Below, piece after piece: positions 34,207 to 43,157 of a stretch of DNA of 64,000 bases (position 1 is the first letter of the stretch; the number at the start of each line of letters is the position of its first letter). The translations under genes were made by a program, and so were the position numbers. Where the stretch lies: contig NZ_CP029343.1 in NCBI RefSeq assembly GCF_003143515.1, positions 5,146,001 through 5,210,000 on the forward strand. The letters are read 5' to 3'. The notes beneath the pieces are model-generated. The model saw nothing but the letters and a program-made list of their open reading frames with translations. It was not told the DNA's origin and searched no databases. The DNA comes from Massilia oculi (GTDB taxonomy: Bacteria; Pseudomonadota; Gammaproteobacteria; Burkholderiales; Burkholderiaceae_D).

Positions 34207-35895
34207 TTATGCAGCACAATTGAAATTATTGCACCTTGACCGATACCGTGACGCTGCCGGTCGCCCCGGGCGCCAGGGTGCCGCTGACCCCCACTCGACC
34301 TTGCCGGTAGCGCCGACTTCGGGCTTGCTCGCCACCGTGCACGACAGTCCGGCCGGCATCGCGCCGCAACTGCTGTCCACATAGGTCGTATAGGCCGGGG
34401 TCGGGTCGCTCACCTTCAGGTTGTTGAGCGTGGTGGTGCCGGTATTCTCGAAAGTGATGGTGTAGGTGATGGTGTTGCCGGGCAGGGCGGCGGACCTGTC
34501 GGCCGCCTTGGTCAGCTTGAAATCGTCGCAGGTCTGGCAGATGCCTTCCACGGTCACCACCATTTCGCCCAGGCCGATGCCCAGCAGCTTGAGCAGCGGA
34601 TCGACCACGCCGGACAGGATCGGGGCAATCAGCGGCGACACGGTCTTGGTCACCAGGGTCACCACCAGCGGCTGGACCACGCCCTGCAGCAGGCCCAGGC
34701 CCGGCATGTCGCGGAACTTCAGGTTGGTCACCAGGCTGTTGGCGGCATTGGTCACGAATACCGTGCTGCTGCTGACGGTGCGGGTCTGCGGGAAGCTGCC
34801 GCTCATGGTGACGCTGGTCGAGAACGGCGCCTGGCCGCGCACGATGCTCTTGACGTCGAGCGGCACGTTGACCGCGGCCAGGCCCAGCGCGAGCGTCGCC
34901 TGCAGGTTGCCGATGTTGCCGTAGTCGACGTCCGAGTCCTGGATCGTGCGCGAGCGGTTGAAGAACACGCTGTCGTCGATCTTGCCGATGTACAGGTCGG
35001 CCACGCCCGGCGCCACCTGCAGGGTGACGGCCTTGGTGGCGGCGTCCACGGCCGCCAGGCTGCCCTGGCCGCGCGCGACGTCGGCATACACGTCGAGCTT
35101 GCCGATCGCGATCGAGGCGCTCTGCAGCAGCCCGAGGCCGACCAGGGTGTTGGTGACCGGGGCCAGCGTGACCAGGTCGAGCTTGAGCTTGATGCGCACC
35201 GCGGCCGAATAGAAGGTTGAGCCGGTCGGGCCGCATACGTATGACGGCGGCTCGATCACCTGGGCGTACAGCTGCACGCTGTTGACGATGCCGGCGGCGC
35301 CGAGGACGCCGCCCGAGATGCCGACCGGGACCGGCGTGGTGAGCACGTTGCGGCGGTTGTACAGCTGGATCAGGCCGGTGAACATGTCGAGCGCGTTGAC
35401 GGTGCTGGCGCCCAGCGAGCCGGTATCGGCCGTGATCTTGAGCAGGTCGCCCAGGCGCACGGTGGCGCCGGCGCCGTTCAGCTGCGAGGCCAGGCCGGAC
35501 AGGGCGGTGGCCAGCTGCGGCTTGGCTTCGGCCTGCGCCTCGACCGACAGCGCGTTCGCGATCTGGGCCAGCGTGATGTTCGCGCCCAGCACCTGCGAAG
35601 GGCTGGACAGGTTCAATTGCGTCTGCAGTACCTTCAGGAAGTTGAGCAGGTTCAGGTTGCCGCCGGCCAGCGCGTTCCAGTCGTGCGCATTGAGCGAGAC
35701 GCCGGTGCCGAGCAGGCCGCCCAGCAGGGGACCGAGCAGGGCGCTCTTGTTGGTGTCGACGCTGGCCAGGCGCGGGCCGGCGGTGATGCAGGCGCCGGTG
35801 GCGGTGCATTCTGCGCGCGCCGGCAGTGCGCTGGCCAGGCACAGGACCACCAGCAGGGCACGCAGCCAGGTGAAGCTCACGAATCGCGAAGTCAT
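34207..35895 (-). CDS. Secreted DUF11-domain protein, C-terminus altered by a single-base frameshift
   Basis: Exported protein of 562 residues as read, with GAGGAAAAAGAC before the ATG and a signal peptide of about 28 residues (LLVVLCLASALPARA). The long middle region is rich in Leu, Gly, Ala and Thr, with no named domain that I recognise. A DUF11-type beta domain lies at about 470-545 (NTITYTITFENTGTTTLNNL, YTTYVDSSCGAMPAGLSC). In the given sequence the end becomes nonsense after VEWG. Adding one C/G to the five-base run at 34288-34292 restores VEWGVSGTLAPGATGSVTVS and a stop at 34226, the normal end of a DUF11 domain. It is the last gene of the four-gene DUF11 cluster, 19 bases after the large barrel protein. 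Confidence 0.8.
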   Translation of the reverse strand: MTSRFVSFTWLRALLVVLCLASALPARAECTATGACITAGPRLASVDTNKSALLGPLLGGLLGTGVSLNAHDWNALAGGNLNLLNFLKVLQTQLNLSSPSQVLGANITLAQIANALSVEAQAEAKPQLATALSGLASQLNGAGATVRLGDLLKITADTGSLGASTVNALDMFTGLIQLYNRRNVLTTPVPVGISGGVLGAAGIVNSVQLYAQVIEPPSYVCGPTGSTFYSAAVRIKLKLDLVTLAPVTNTLVGLGLLQSASIAIGKLDVYADVARGQGSLAAVDAATKAVTLQVAPGVADLYIGKIDDSVFFNRSRTIQDSDVDYGNIGNLQATLALGLAAVNVPLDVKSIVRGQAPFSTSVTMSGSFPQTRTVSSSTVFVTNAANSLVTNLKFRDMPGLGLLQGVVQPLVVTLVTKTVSPLIAPILSGVVDPLLKLLGIGLGEMVVTVEGICQTCDDFKLTKAADRSAALPGNTITYTITFENTGTTTLNNLKVSDPTPAYTTYVDSSCGAMPAGLSCTVASKPEVGATGKVEWGSAAPWRPGRPAASRYRSRCNNFNCAA

Positions 35896-35914
35896 GTCTT
35901 TTTCCTCGTTCTTG

Positions 35915-38900
35915 TTACTTGAGCAGATCGCCGGACAGCAGGCCCTGCAGGGTATTTTCGTCGAATTTCATGCGCATCCGCACATAGGCGCCCTTGGCGG
36001 TGGCGTCGGCGCCGGCCAGGTCGCGCTCGGCGAAGCCCATGAAGTTGTAGCCGGCCGAGACCCACATGTTCTTCCTGAGCTGGTAGCCCGCTTCCAGGCC
36101 CGCCGCGTACTGGCGGCCGCGGGTGTCGCGGTCGAGCAGCATCTGGGCGGTGGCGCCGACGTCCCAGTCTTCGTTGATCTCGTGCGTCACGCGGCCGGCC
36201 ACCAGGTGGCTCACCGTGCGGGTCGACAGGCCGTTCGAGCGGTCCAGCGCGACCTTGGCGGCGTAGCGCGCGCTGACCACGGTGTCGCGGCGCAGCTGCC
36301 AGTTGGCGTTCATCGACACCGCGTGCACGGCGCGCTTGAGGTTGGCCGGGCCGTCGTCGCGTTCCAGCTTGTACTCGTACTTGGCCAGGCCGGTCACGCC
36401 GATCGATTCCAGGGCGCGGTAAGCGACGCCGCTCTGCAGCAGCTCGGTCAGGCGCAGCGTGGTGCCGGCGCCCTTCGAGCGGGTCGCGGCCAGGGTGTTC
36501 TTGCCCAGGAAGGTCCAGCTCTCGTCGATCTTGTAGGCCAGGCCCAGGGTCGACAGCAGGCCGTCGCTGTCTTCGCCATGGCGCAGTTCGAGGCGCGCGT
36601 TGCCGGTCCAGGTCGGATGGCGGCTCACTTCGATGGCGCCGGTCAGGGCGATCGCCTCGTTGTCGCGGGCGCCCGAAATGACCTTGACGCGTTCGACGCT
36701 GGTGTTGGCGCGCACGCCTTCGCCTAGGGTCCACAGGTTGCGCAGGCCGAGGGCCGCCTCGGCCTGGCGCTCGCCGAGCAGAGTGCCGGCCGGCGAGGTG
36801 CCGCCGGCACGGTATTCGGTGAACACGCGGCCGTCCTGCATGTAGTCGCTGTCGACGCCGAACACGGTGGCGCTGCGCTGCTGGCCCTGGTTCAGCGCAT
36901 AGGTCGAGCCCAGGCTGCTGATCAGTTCATGGCGGCCGTAGACGCGGCTGCCGCCGGCGAAGCGGTAGTCGCCACCCAGGGCCACCATGCGGCGGCCGCT
37001 GTCACGGATGTCCTGCTCGCCTTCCAGGAACACGCCGGCCTGCGGCAGGCCCGGGATCTGGGTGGCGATCTTGGCGCGCACGCTGGTCAGGTCCGGCTGG
37101 GCCAGCACGACGTTCGCGCCGGCCGATTCGCGGGCATGGCGCACGCCCAGTTCGACCTGCACGCCGTTGTCGAAGGTGTAGCCGCCGAACAGCTGCACGC
37201 CATTGCGCTCGGCCTCGGTTTCCAGGTCGGCGGTGTGCAGGGCTTCCAGGCCGATGCTGGCGCGCTCGGTGACGCGGTAGCGCACGGTGGCGCCGCCTTC
37301 GGTGCGGCCCTTCGGCAGCGACGACGATGGGTTGTCGAAGTTGGCGTCGGCGCGGCCGGCGAACAGGCGGCTTTCCAGCTTGCCGTCGGTGCGGGTGGCG
37401 TCCAGGCGGGCGGCGCGGCCCTTCTGGTCGGCCTTTTCCATTTGCGCGGCTTCGACGATCACGGTCGTCTTGTCGTCCGGGGTCACGCTGGCGTTGACGC
37501 TCACCAGGCGGGTCGGGGCGGCCGGGTTGCGGTCTTCCACGGCGCTGCCGCCGACTTCGACCATCTCGCCGATCTTGTACTGGACGGCGATACCGCCGAC
37601 CCAGAAGCGCGGGTGGCCCTGGTCGACTTCATAGCTGATGCGCAGGCTGATCGGGTTCATGTCCGGGTCCAGGCTCGGCACCGGGGCGCGCAGCAGGATG
37701 CGGCCGGTCAGCGGGTCGATGTCGTAGTCGGCGTAGCGCGCCAGCAGGCGGCGCGACAGCATCAGGCCGGTCTGGTTGCGGTCGCGCACGACGATCTCGA
37801 CGCGCTCGCTGTTGATGACCATCAGGCCGCCGCCGGTCAGGAACGGGCCCGAGGTGCCGTTGGCGGCGATCTCTTCGACCATCTGGCGCGTGGTGTCGTA
37901 GCTGGCGAAGGCGTCGAAGGTCAGGTTGCCGACTTCCGAATGGGTGCGCAGGCCCGTCAGGTTGCGGTTGTAGGCGCCCAGGTTGCGCGCCGGCGTCACG
38001 CCTGGCGGCACGTAGTCGCCGTACATCACGTAGGAGCGGTCGCGGTCGGCGCGCAGGTAGAGGCGGCTGGTCGACTGGGCTTCGAAGCCGCGGCGCGCGT
38101 CGTCGCCGTAGGTCGGGTAGTAGGCCAGCGGATCGATGTCGCGGAACAGCTTGGGCTCGGTTTCCTTGTCCGAATCGTAGGCCATGGTCAAGAGGGTGTC
38201 TTCGCCCACCTGGCCCTTGGCGAACATGGCGGCGCGGGCGCCGGCGGCCAGGCCGTTGCCGCTGGCGTTACCGCTGCGACGCTCGGCCATGTGGCGCAGC
38301 TTGTCCTCGAAGCCGTCGAAATCGCGCAGCGGGTTGGCGGTGTTGCCGCGCACCCGGTTCAGGCTGATGGAGCCTTCGACGACACCCGCCGCGACCAGCG
38401 GACGCAGGTCGGGCACGAAGCGCAGCGCGCCCCTGGCCTGCAGCAGGCCGCTGGCGGCCAGCAGGCGGGCTTCGCCGGCTTCCTTCGGTGCGCGCAGCGA
38501 GAATTCGGCGCTGCCGCCTTCGACGAACACCTGGTAGCCGGGCTCGCGCGGGTCGAGGTCGGTCGTGTCCCACTGGCCGGCGCTCGCGTCCAGGGTGACC
38601 GGGGTGCGCTCGACGACGGGCACGCCGTCGGCGTCTTCCAGGCTCACGGCGATCAGTACCGGCTGCTTCCCATCGGCCGGTGCCGCCTCGGTCTGCGGCT
38701 TGATACGCAGACGCGCCAGCTTGCCCGGCACCACGACGCCGATGCGCTGGCTGCCGCGGGCGTTGCCGAAGGCATCCTTCTGGGAGATTTCCAGCTCGTT
38801 GCGGCCAGGGCGCAGGGCGACGCCGACGTATTCGTAGACGTCGAGCTGGCGGTCGGCGACGGTGCTCTGCTGGCCGACGTGGCTGTCGTCGACTTCCACG

Positions 38901-40771
38901 CCGTTGACGGTGAGGGTGAAGCTGTTGCCGGCGGCGCCCTTGATGCGCACCATCGCCTGGCCGTAGGGCAGGACGGCGCCGTCTTCCAGGCCGATGAAGG
39001 CCAGCTGGTTGTCCATTGTCGCCAGGTCGAGGTCTTCGATTTTCGTGATCGTGACGGTTTTTTCCGGCATGGCCAGTTCGGAAGCGGCCTGCAGTTCGGC
39101 GCGCAGGCGCTCGGCGCGGCCCTTGACCGCGGCGCGCAGCTCGTCGGAGCAGGCGTCCAGCGCGAAATCGGCGCGCGCCAGCTCGCCGTCCTTCAGGTCG
39201 ACGAACCGGCTGCCGGCGTCGCCCGCGTTGCGGTTCGACAGGATGGCCAGCTGGCTGCCCGCCGGCAGGGTGGTGACGTCGACCTTGGCCACGTGGGTGC
39301 GCGGGGTGACGCCGGCGAAGCTGTAGCGGCCTTCTGCATCGGTCTGCGCGAAGTTGCCGTCTTCCAGCCAGATGCGCACGTCGGGCACGCCCGGCTCGTC
39401 CTGGTCGCGCAGGCCGTTGGCGTTGCAGTCGGCAAACACGGCGCCCACGATGTGGCCCTTGTCGCTGAAGATGCCGGCTTCGACCTTCACCTTGGCGGCG
39501 GCCACGGTGCTGGTCAGGACCAGGGGCGCGGCGCTGGTGGCGTGGGCGCGGTTGATGCCGTCGCCCTGCAGCGCGCCGGCGCCGATGCGTACGCGGTAGC
39601 GCAGCAAGCGGTTCGAGCGGCGCGGCACGTCGCCCACATTGATCACCAGTTGCGGGCCGCGGTTGGCGAACTTGCCGTCGAACGGCGCGTTATCCAGGCG
39701 CATCGAGCCCTGCACGTAGCTGAAACCGGCCGGCAGGTCGTCGATGACGGTAACGCCGCTCAAGGCCTCGTCGGCGGTATTGAACACGCGCACGGTGTAG
39801 TCCAGCACTTCCCCGACTTCGGCCACGGCGCGCGAGGCGTTCTTTTGCAGGTACAGCGTGCCCGGGATCGGGTCGAGCGGGACGTCGATGGTGACCACGC
39901 CGAGGGCGGCGCTGACGGTGAACTCGCCGCCGAACGAGCCGTACAGGTTGGTCTCGCGGTTGCCCGGCAGCTGGCCCGGCGAAGTCTTGGATGGGAAGCC
40001 ATAGTTGTTGGGTGGGGTGACCTTCAGGCGGTACAGGCTCGGGGCGACCAGCGGGAAGTGGTACATGCCGTTGCCGTCGGTGACGACGGTGCTCGGCAAG
40101 CGGGTTGCGGCGTCGACGTCGAACACGATCGCCGGGGCGCCCGGATTGCCGCCGTTGCCTTCGCCGGTGACGTCGATCAGGGTCACGGTGGCGCCGGCAA
40201 CCGGCTCGTTGCTGACGCTGTCGTAGACGATGCCGACCGGGTCGACCAGGATGTCGGTCGAGATCGCGCCGTTGCCGCAGCCGGCGACGCTGGCGGTGAG
40301 GGTGTCGTCGGGCATGACCTCGAGCATGCCGTCGCCGATGTCATTGTCGTCGCCGTCCTCGTCCCGCGCACGGTCCATGGTCATGGGGGTGATGCGGAAC
40401 AGGCCGCTGTCGGCCGCGGTTTCGCTGGCCATGAATGACTGGCTGTCGCCGGTCTTTTTCGAGGAAATGGTGACGCGGATGTCTTCGGCCCGTGCCGGGT
40501 TGGCGTTGCAGCCGGCGGCCGCGATCTGCACGAACAGCTGGCCGTTGGCGCGGGTGGCGCGCGCGACGGTCGAGAAGGCGGCCGAGGTGAAATAGGTGAT
40601 GGTGTCGGTCTGCTGCGCGCGCACCGTGTTCGATTCGACGGCGCCGGTGCCGCCGCCCGGCTGGGCGAAGCTGGCGCTGGCCTTGTTGACGATGGCGGCT
40701 CCCGCGTCGCCGCACAGCAGCAGGGTGGTGACCAGGCAGAAGAAGACGAAGTGTCGGAGCTGAGTGACCAT
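35915..40771 (-). CDS. Very large DUF11/SdrD-B-like protein with C-terminal outer-membrane barrel
   Basis: About 1618 residues from the ATG at 40771. Signal peptide at about 1-26; an N-terminal segment AIVNKASASFAQPGG like that of the 437-residue neighbour; an acidic stretch at 133-148 (DRARDEDGDDNDIGDG) that looks like calcium-binding repeats; a DUF11 domain at about 304-425 (DYTVRVFNTADEALSGVTVI); and an SdrD-B-like domain at about 440-540 (GAVFADCNANGLRDQDEPGV). From about residue 770 the sequence is a long series of alternating amphipathic beta strands with many charged turns and a pattern of YNRNLTG, YADYDIDPLTG and GRHELISS, typical of a large barrel. Fused adhesin-like domains plus barrel suggest an outer-membrane anchor or export channel for the neighbouring secreted DUF11 proteins. 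The function is not known to me. Confidence 0.8.
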   Translation of the reverse strand: MVTQLRHFVFFCLVTTLLLCGDAGAAIVNKASASFAQPGGGTGAVESNTVRAQQTDTITYFTSAAFSTVARATRANGQLFVQIAAAGCNANPARAEDIRVTISSKKTGDSQSFMASETAADSGLFRITPMTMDRARDEDGDDNDIGDGMLEVMPDDTLTASVAGCGNGAISTDILVDPVGIVYDSVSNEPVAGATVTLIDVTGEGNGGNPGAPAIVFDVDAATRLPSTVVTDGNGMYHFPLVAPSLYRLKVTPPNNYGFPSKTSPGQLPGNRETNLYGSFGGEFTVSAALGVVTIDVPLDPIPGTLYLQKNASRAVAEVGEVLDYTVRVFNTADEALSGVTVIDDLPAGFSYVQGSMRLDNAPFDGKFANRGPQLVINVGDVPRRSNRLLRYRVRIGAGALQGDGINRAHATSAAPLVLTSTVAAAKVKVEAGIFSDKGHIVGAVFADCNANGLRDQDEPGVPDVRIWLEDGNFAQTDAEGRYSFAGVTPRTHVAKVDVTTLPAGSQLAILSNRNAGDAGSRFVDLKDGELARADFALDACSDELRAAVKGRAERLRAELQAASELAMPEKTVTITKIEDLDLATMDNQLAFIGLEDGAVLPYGQAMVRIKGAAGNSFTLTVNGVEVDDSHVGQQSTVADRQLDVYEYVGVALRPGRNELEISQKDAFGNARGSQRIGVVVPGKLARLRIKPQTEAAPADGKQPVLIAVSLEDADGVPVVERTPVTLDASAGQWDTTDLDPREPGYQVFVEGGSAEFSLRAPKEAGEARLLAASGLLQARGALRFVPDLRPLVAAGVVEGSISLNRVRGNTANPLRDFDGFEDKLRHMAERRSGNASGNGLAAGARAAMFAKGQVGEDTLLTMAYDSDKETEPKLFRDIDPLAYYPTYGDDARRGFEAQSTSRLYLRADRDRSYVMYGDYVPPGVTPARNLGAYNRNLTGLRTHSEVGNLTFDAFASYDTTRQMVEEIAANGTSGPFLTGGGLMVINSERVEIVVRDRNQTGLMLSRRLLARYADYDIDPLTGRILLRAPVPSLDPDMNPISLRISYEVDQGHPRFWVGGIAVQYKIGEMVEVGGSAVEDRNPAAPTRLVSVNASVTPDDKTTVIVEAAQMEKADQKGRAARLDATRTDGKLESRLFAGRADANFDNPSSSLPKGRTEGGATVRYRVTERASIGLEALHTADLETEAERNGVQLFGGYTFDNGVQVELGVRHARESAGANVVLAQPDLTSVRAKIATQIPGLPQAGVFLEGEQDIRDSGRRMVALGGDYRFAGGSRVYGRHELISSLGSTYALNQGQQRSATVFGVDSDYMQDGRVFTEYRAGGTSPAGTLLGERQAEAALGLRNLWTLGEGVRANTSVERVKVISGARDNEAIALTGAIEVSRHPTWTGNARLELRHGEDSDGLLSTLGLAYKIDESWTFLGKNTLAATRSKGAGTTLRLTELLQSGVAYRALESIGVTGLAKYEYKLERDDGPANLKRAVHAVSMNANWQLRRDTVVSARYAAKVALDRSNGLSTRTVSHLVAGRVTHEINEDWDVGATAQMLLDRDTRGRQYAAGLEAGYQLRKNMWVSAGYNFMGFAERDLAGADATAKGAYVRMRMKFDENTLQGLLSGDLLK

Positions 40772-40801
40772 GGCGCGGGAGTCGGAAAGAGAATTCGAGA
40801 T

Positions 40802-40821
40802 GCGGCGTCCGAAGACGCCGC
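40802..40821 (-). terminator. Intercistronic hairpin with TTCG tetraloop in the DUF11 operon
   Basis: On the minus strand GCGGCGTC-TTCG-GACGCCGC is a perfect 8-bp stem with a TTCG tetraloop, 21 bases after the stop of the 437-residue protein and 30 bases before the barrel gene. A moderately T-rich stretch follows (ATCTCGAATTCTCTTTCC). It may attenuate transcription or protect the 3' end of the upstream message, giving far more secreted protein than barrel. Confidence 0.65.
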
Positions 40822-40842
40822 GCTTGCTGGATGAAGGAACGC

Positions 40843-42156
40843 TTACGGGTTGATCTTGACGCCGAAATTCAGCGTGTTCGACTCGTTCGGGTTCAGGTTG
40901 AAGCCGGTGGCAGACACGGTGGTGACGACGCCCGCGTTGAGCGGCGCCAGGATCGAGCCGAGCACGGTCTGGGCGGCGGCGCCGGTGTGGTACGTGGTGT
41001 TGGCCGGCACGTTGTCGGTGATGACCACGGCGTTGATCGTGGTCAGGCCCTTGTTGGTGGCGACGATCTGGTAGCGGATGCACGCGCCCGGCGCGGCGGT
41101 GATCGGGTCCTTGGTGAACACGCCTTCCGGGGTGCCGTTGCAGTCGGCGTCCAGGGCCTGGGTCTTGACCAGTTCCAGCAGCGAGTCGCCGGCGACGACG
41201 GTCACGGCTTCGTGGATGCGGTCCGAGATGGCGCCGTTGGTGGTCGACTGCGCGCGGAACCAGATGTCGGTGGTGCCCGGGGTCGCGCCCGCGGCCGGGG
41301 TGACTTCCGCGGTGACCTTGACGTTGGCGCCGGCGGCGACGGTGGCGTTGGTGATCACCTGGCCGTTGGCGTCCTTGAACACGACGGTCCAGCCGGCCGG
41401 CAGCGGGGCGCCGCCGAAGTTGACATCGGTGCTGGCTGCCAGCGCGAAGGTGTCGGGGCTGCCGCCGGTGTTGTTCAGGTAGATGACGAACGAGGTCATG
41501 GTGCCGGCGGTGGTGAGCTTGGTCTCGATGGCGGCCGCTTCCGGACCCTGGCCGTTGCCCGGCGCAGTCGGGCCGAAGGCGTTGGCGGTGATGTCCATGA
41601 GGGCGCCGGCGCCGACGGTGGTGGTGTCGGTGCTGGTGGCGCTGACGCTGCCGTTGAAGCCGCTGGTAGCCTTCACTTGCATGGTGTTGGTGGTGCCGGT
41701 GGTCGCCCCTGCCGCCAGGGTGGCGACGGCCACGAAGCTGTAGGTGGCGCCCGGGGCCAGCTGGCCGGTCGAGGTGATCGGGGTGGCGTTGTCGGCCGCG
41801 CCGTTGCCGTCGGCGTCCAGATAGAACACCACGCCGGTCAGGGCCAGGGCGCCGCTGTTGGTCTGGCTGAGCGCGAAGGTATCCGGACCGTTGCCGGTGT
41901 TGGTCACGCTGTGGGCGAACACCACCTGGGTCCCGGCCGCGCCGCTCTTGGCGGTGCCGTTGTTGATGTTCAGGCTCGCCACTTGCTGGACGGTGGTGGT
42001 GACCACGTTCGACTGGACGGTCTTGGTGCCGGTCGAGTCGGTATAAGTGGCGCTGGCCTGGTTGGTGATCAGGGTGCCGGCGGCGGTCGGGGCTGCGCTG
42101 GCGTTGGCGACGGCCAGCAGCGAGGCTGCGGCGACGAGCGTGAGACGGGTTTTCAT
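40843..42156 (-). CDS. Secreted DUF11-domain protein, 437 residues
   Basis: Exported protein with AAGGAAG before the ATG and a clean signal peptide (LVAAASLLAVANASA, about 1-22). The mature start (TAAGTLITNQASATYTDSTG) resembles the N-terminal segment of the large barrel protein. The body is Thr/Ala/Gly/Val-rich, low in charge and aromatic residues, with two internal immunoglobulin-like repeats (TNTGNGPDTFALSQTNSG and LNNTGGSPDTFALAASTD) and a C-terminal DUF11 domain at about 340-435 (IRYQIVATNKGLTTINAVVI). Such composition is typical of secreted or surface-layer structural proteins. It has its own AT-rich promoter region (42157-42284) and is followed by a strong hairpin, suggesting high expression. 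Confidence 0.85.
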   Translation of the reverse strand: MKTRLTLVAAASLLAVANASAAPTAAGTLITNQASATYTDSTGTKTVQSNVVTTTVQQVASLNINNGTAKSGAAGTQVVFAHSVTNTGNGPDTFALSQTNSGALALTGVVFYLDADGNGAADNATPITSTGQLAPGATYSFVAVATLAAGATTGTTNTMQVKATSGFNGSVSATSTDTTTVGAGALMDITANAFGPTAPGNGQGPEAAAIETKLTTAGTMTSFVIYLNNTGGSPDTFALAASTDVNFGGAPLPAGWTVVFKDANGQVITNATVAAGANVKVTAEVTPAAGATPGTTDIWFRAQSTTNGAISDRIHEAVTVVAGDSLLELVKTQALDADCNGTPEGVFTKDPITAAPGACIRYQIVATNKGLTTINAVVITDNVPANTTYHTGAAAQTVLGSILAPLNAGVVTTVSATGFNLNPNESNTLNFGVKINP

Positions 42157-42284
42157 GGCTTCTTCCTTCTTGTCAGACGGGAAATGAATCGGGTTTGTAC
42201 TGCGATTGAACCGGGTAAAAACGAAATAAAATTATCAAAAAAACAACTATATGAACGGAATTCGGGCGTCAGGGCTTTCCTCCC

Positions 42285-42797
42285 TTATTTGCTTGCCAAT
42301 TTGGGGGCGCTGCCGATCGAGATCACTTTCATGCGTGAGCTGACGGTGACTGCCTGGCCGGGCGCGAGATCGCCCAGGTTCCAGCGCAGGAAGCGGTATT
42401 CGGAGGCAGGCACCCGCTCGACGACGCGCAGGCCCTTGCGCATGACTTCACGGGTCAGGGGCAGGGGGGCGAAGTTCCTCCCGTCGAGGCTGGCCTGGAC
42501 CGCCTTCGGCGCCGCGCTGCCAGCCAGGTAGCTCATCGCGCCTTCGGGAACTGGCAGGGTCGCGGCCACCGCCTGGGCCACGGCCTTGCCCTGGTTCTGG
42601 TAGGTGATCTGGTATTCGATGGTGTCGCCGATTTCGGCTTCGAGTGCCGGCACCAGTTTCTCGCCGCCCTTGTCCTGGGCAACGACCTGGAAGGCCTGCA
42701 GACGCACGTCGACGGCCTGGGTATCGGCCGCGAATACTTTGGTGCCTGCCAGCACGATGGTCCAGAACAGCAGGATATTCAGGATACGGATGGTCAT
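42285..42797 (-). CDS. Small exported DUF11-like protein, first gene of the cluster
   Basis: Protein of 170 residues from the ATG at 42797 (AAGGAATTCC precedes it), with a signal peptide MTIRILNILLFWTIVLAGTK ending near AFA-type residues at about 24. The body is one beta-sandwich domain of DUF11 type: EIGDTIEYQITYQNQGKAVA, LPVPEGAMSYLAGS, and the closing WNLGDLAPGQAVTVSSRMKV. Its small size and single domain make it a possible periplasmic chaperone-like or subunit partner of the other DUF11 proteins; no enzyme motif is present. It is transcribed first in the cluster, after a 360-base AT-rich intergenic region that contains motifs also found upstream of the HTH-receiver gene. Confidence 0.8.
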   Translation of the reverse strand: MTIRILNILLFWTIVLAGTKVFAADTQAVDVRLQAFQVVAQDKGGEKLVPALEAEIGDTIEYQITYQNQGKAVAQAVAATLPVPEGAMSYLAGSAAPKAVQASLDGRNFAPLPLTREVMRKGLRVVERVPASEYRFLRWNLGDLAPGQAVTVSSRMKVISIGSAPKLASK

Positions 42798-43157
42798 GGA
42801 ATTCCTTTGAATCAGACGGTGGATTGGAGAAGTCATCATGGTTTCGGTTTTACTGGTTTGGTCGATGAGCCGAATTCTATCGGATTTACCGATTTGCTCA
42901 AGAAAAATATTTCGTATTTGCAGATTTTGATGTTTTTAGGAAACGAACTGGGAGATGGATAGTGGATACCTCGTAGCAACTCCGCATGGATGATGGACCG
43001 GTTGGCATCAGTGTTGCTCAGCAACAACGACATATGTTCTGTTTTTCAATCTTCTGACTTTGCTGAATTTACTGTGGGCATTTTTTGGCGCATGATGGTT
43101 TCCATGCCTCCTGTGGCGCCGCGCTCCGCGTCGCCCTCACCTTTAACCTGTGGATAT
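42798..43157. promoter_or_regulatory. AT-rich 360-base divergent promoter region between the DUF11 cluster and the chemotaxis operon
   Basis: I see no gene here. It contains TTTTACTGGTTT (42848-42859), ATTTACCGATTT (42884-42895), TTTCGTATTTGC (42910-42921) and ATTTACTG (43067-43074). The first three have close counterparts upstream of the HTH-receiver gene at 31591. The region serves the small DUF11 gene on the minus strand and the receptor gene on the plus strand. The AT content is clearly higher than in the flanks. Confidence 0.5.

Noticed and set aside
36929..40438. Open frame of 1169 codons on the plus strand
   Set aside because: It is antisense to the large barrel protein, and its alternating Gly/Val/Ala composition reflects the opposite coding strand.
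42990..43157. FliA-type (sigma-28) promoter before the chemotaxis operon
   Set aside because: Neither TAAA nor GCCGATAA elements with correct spacing are visible.
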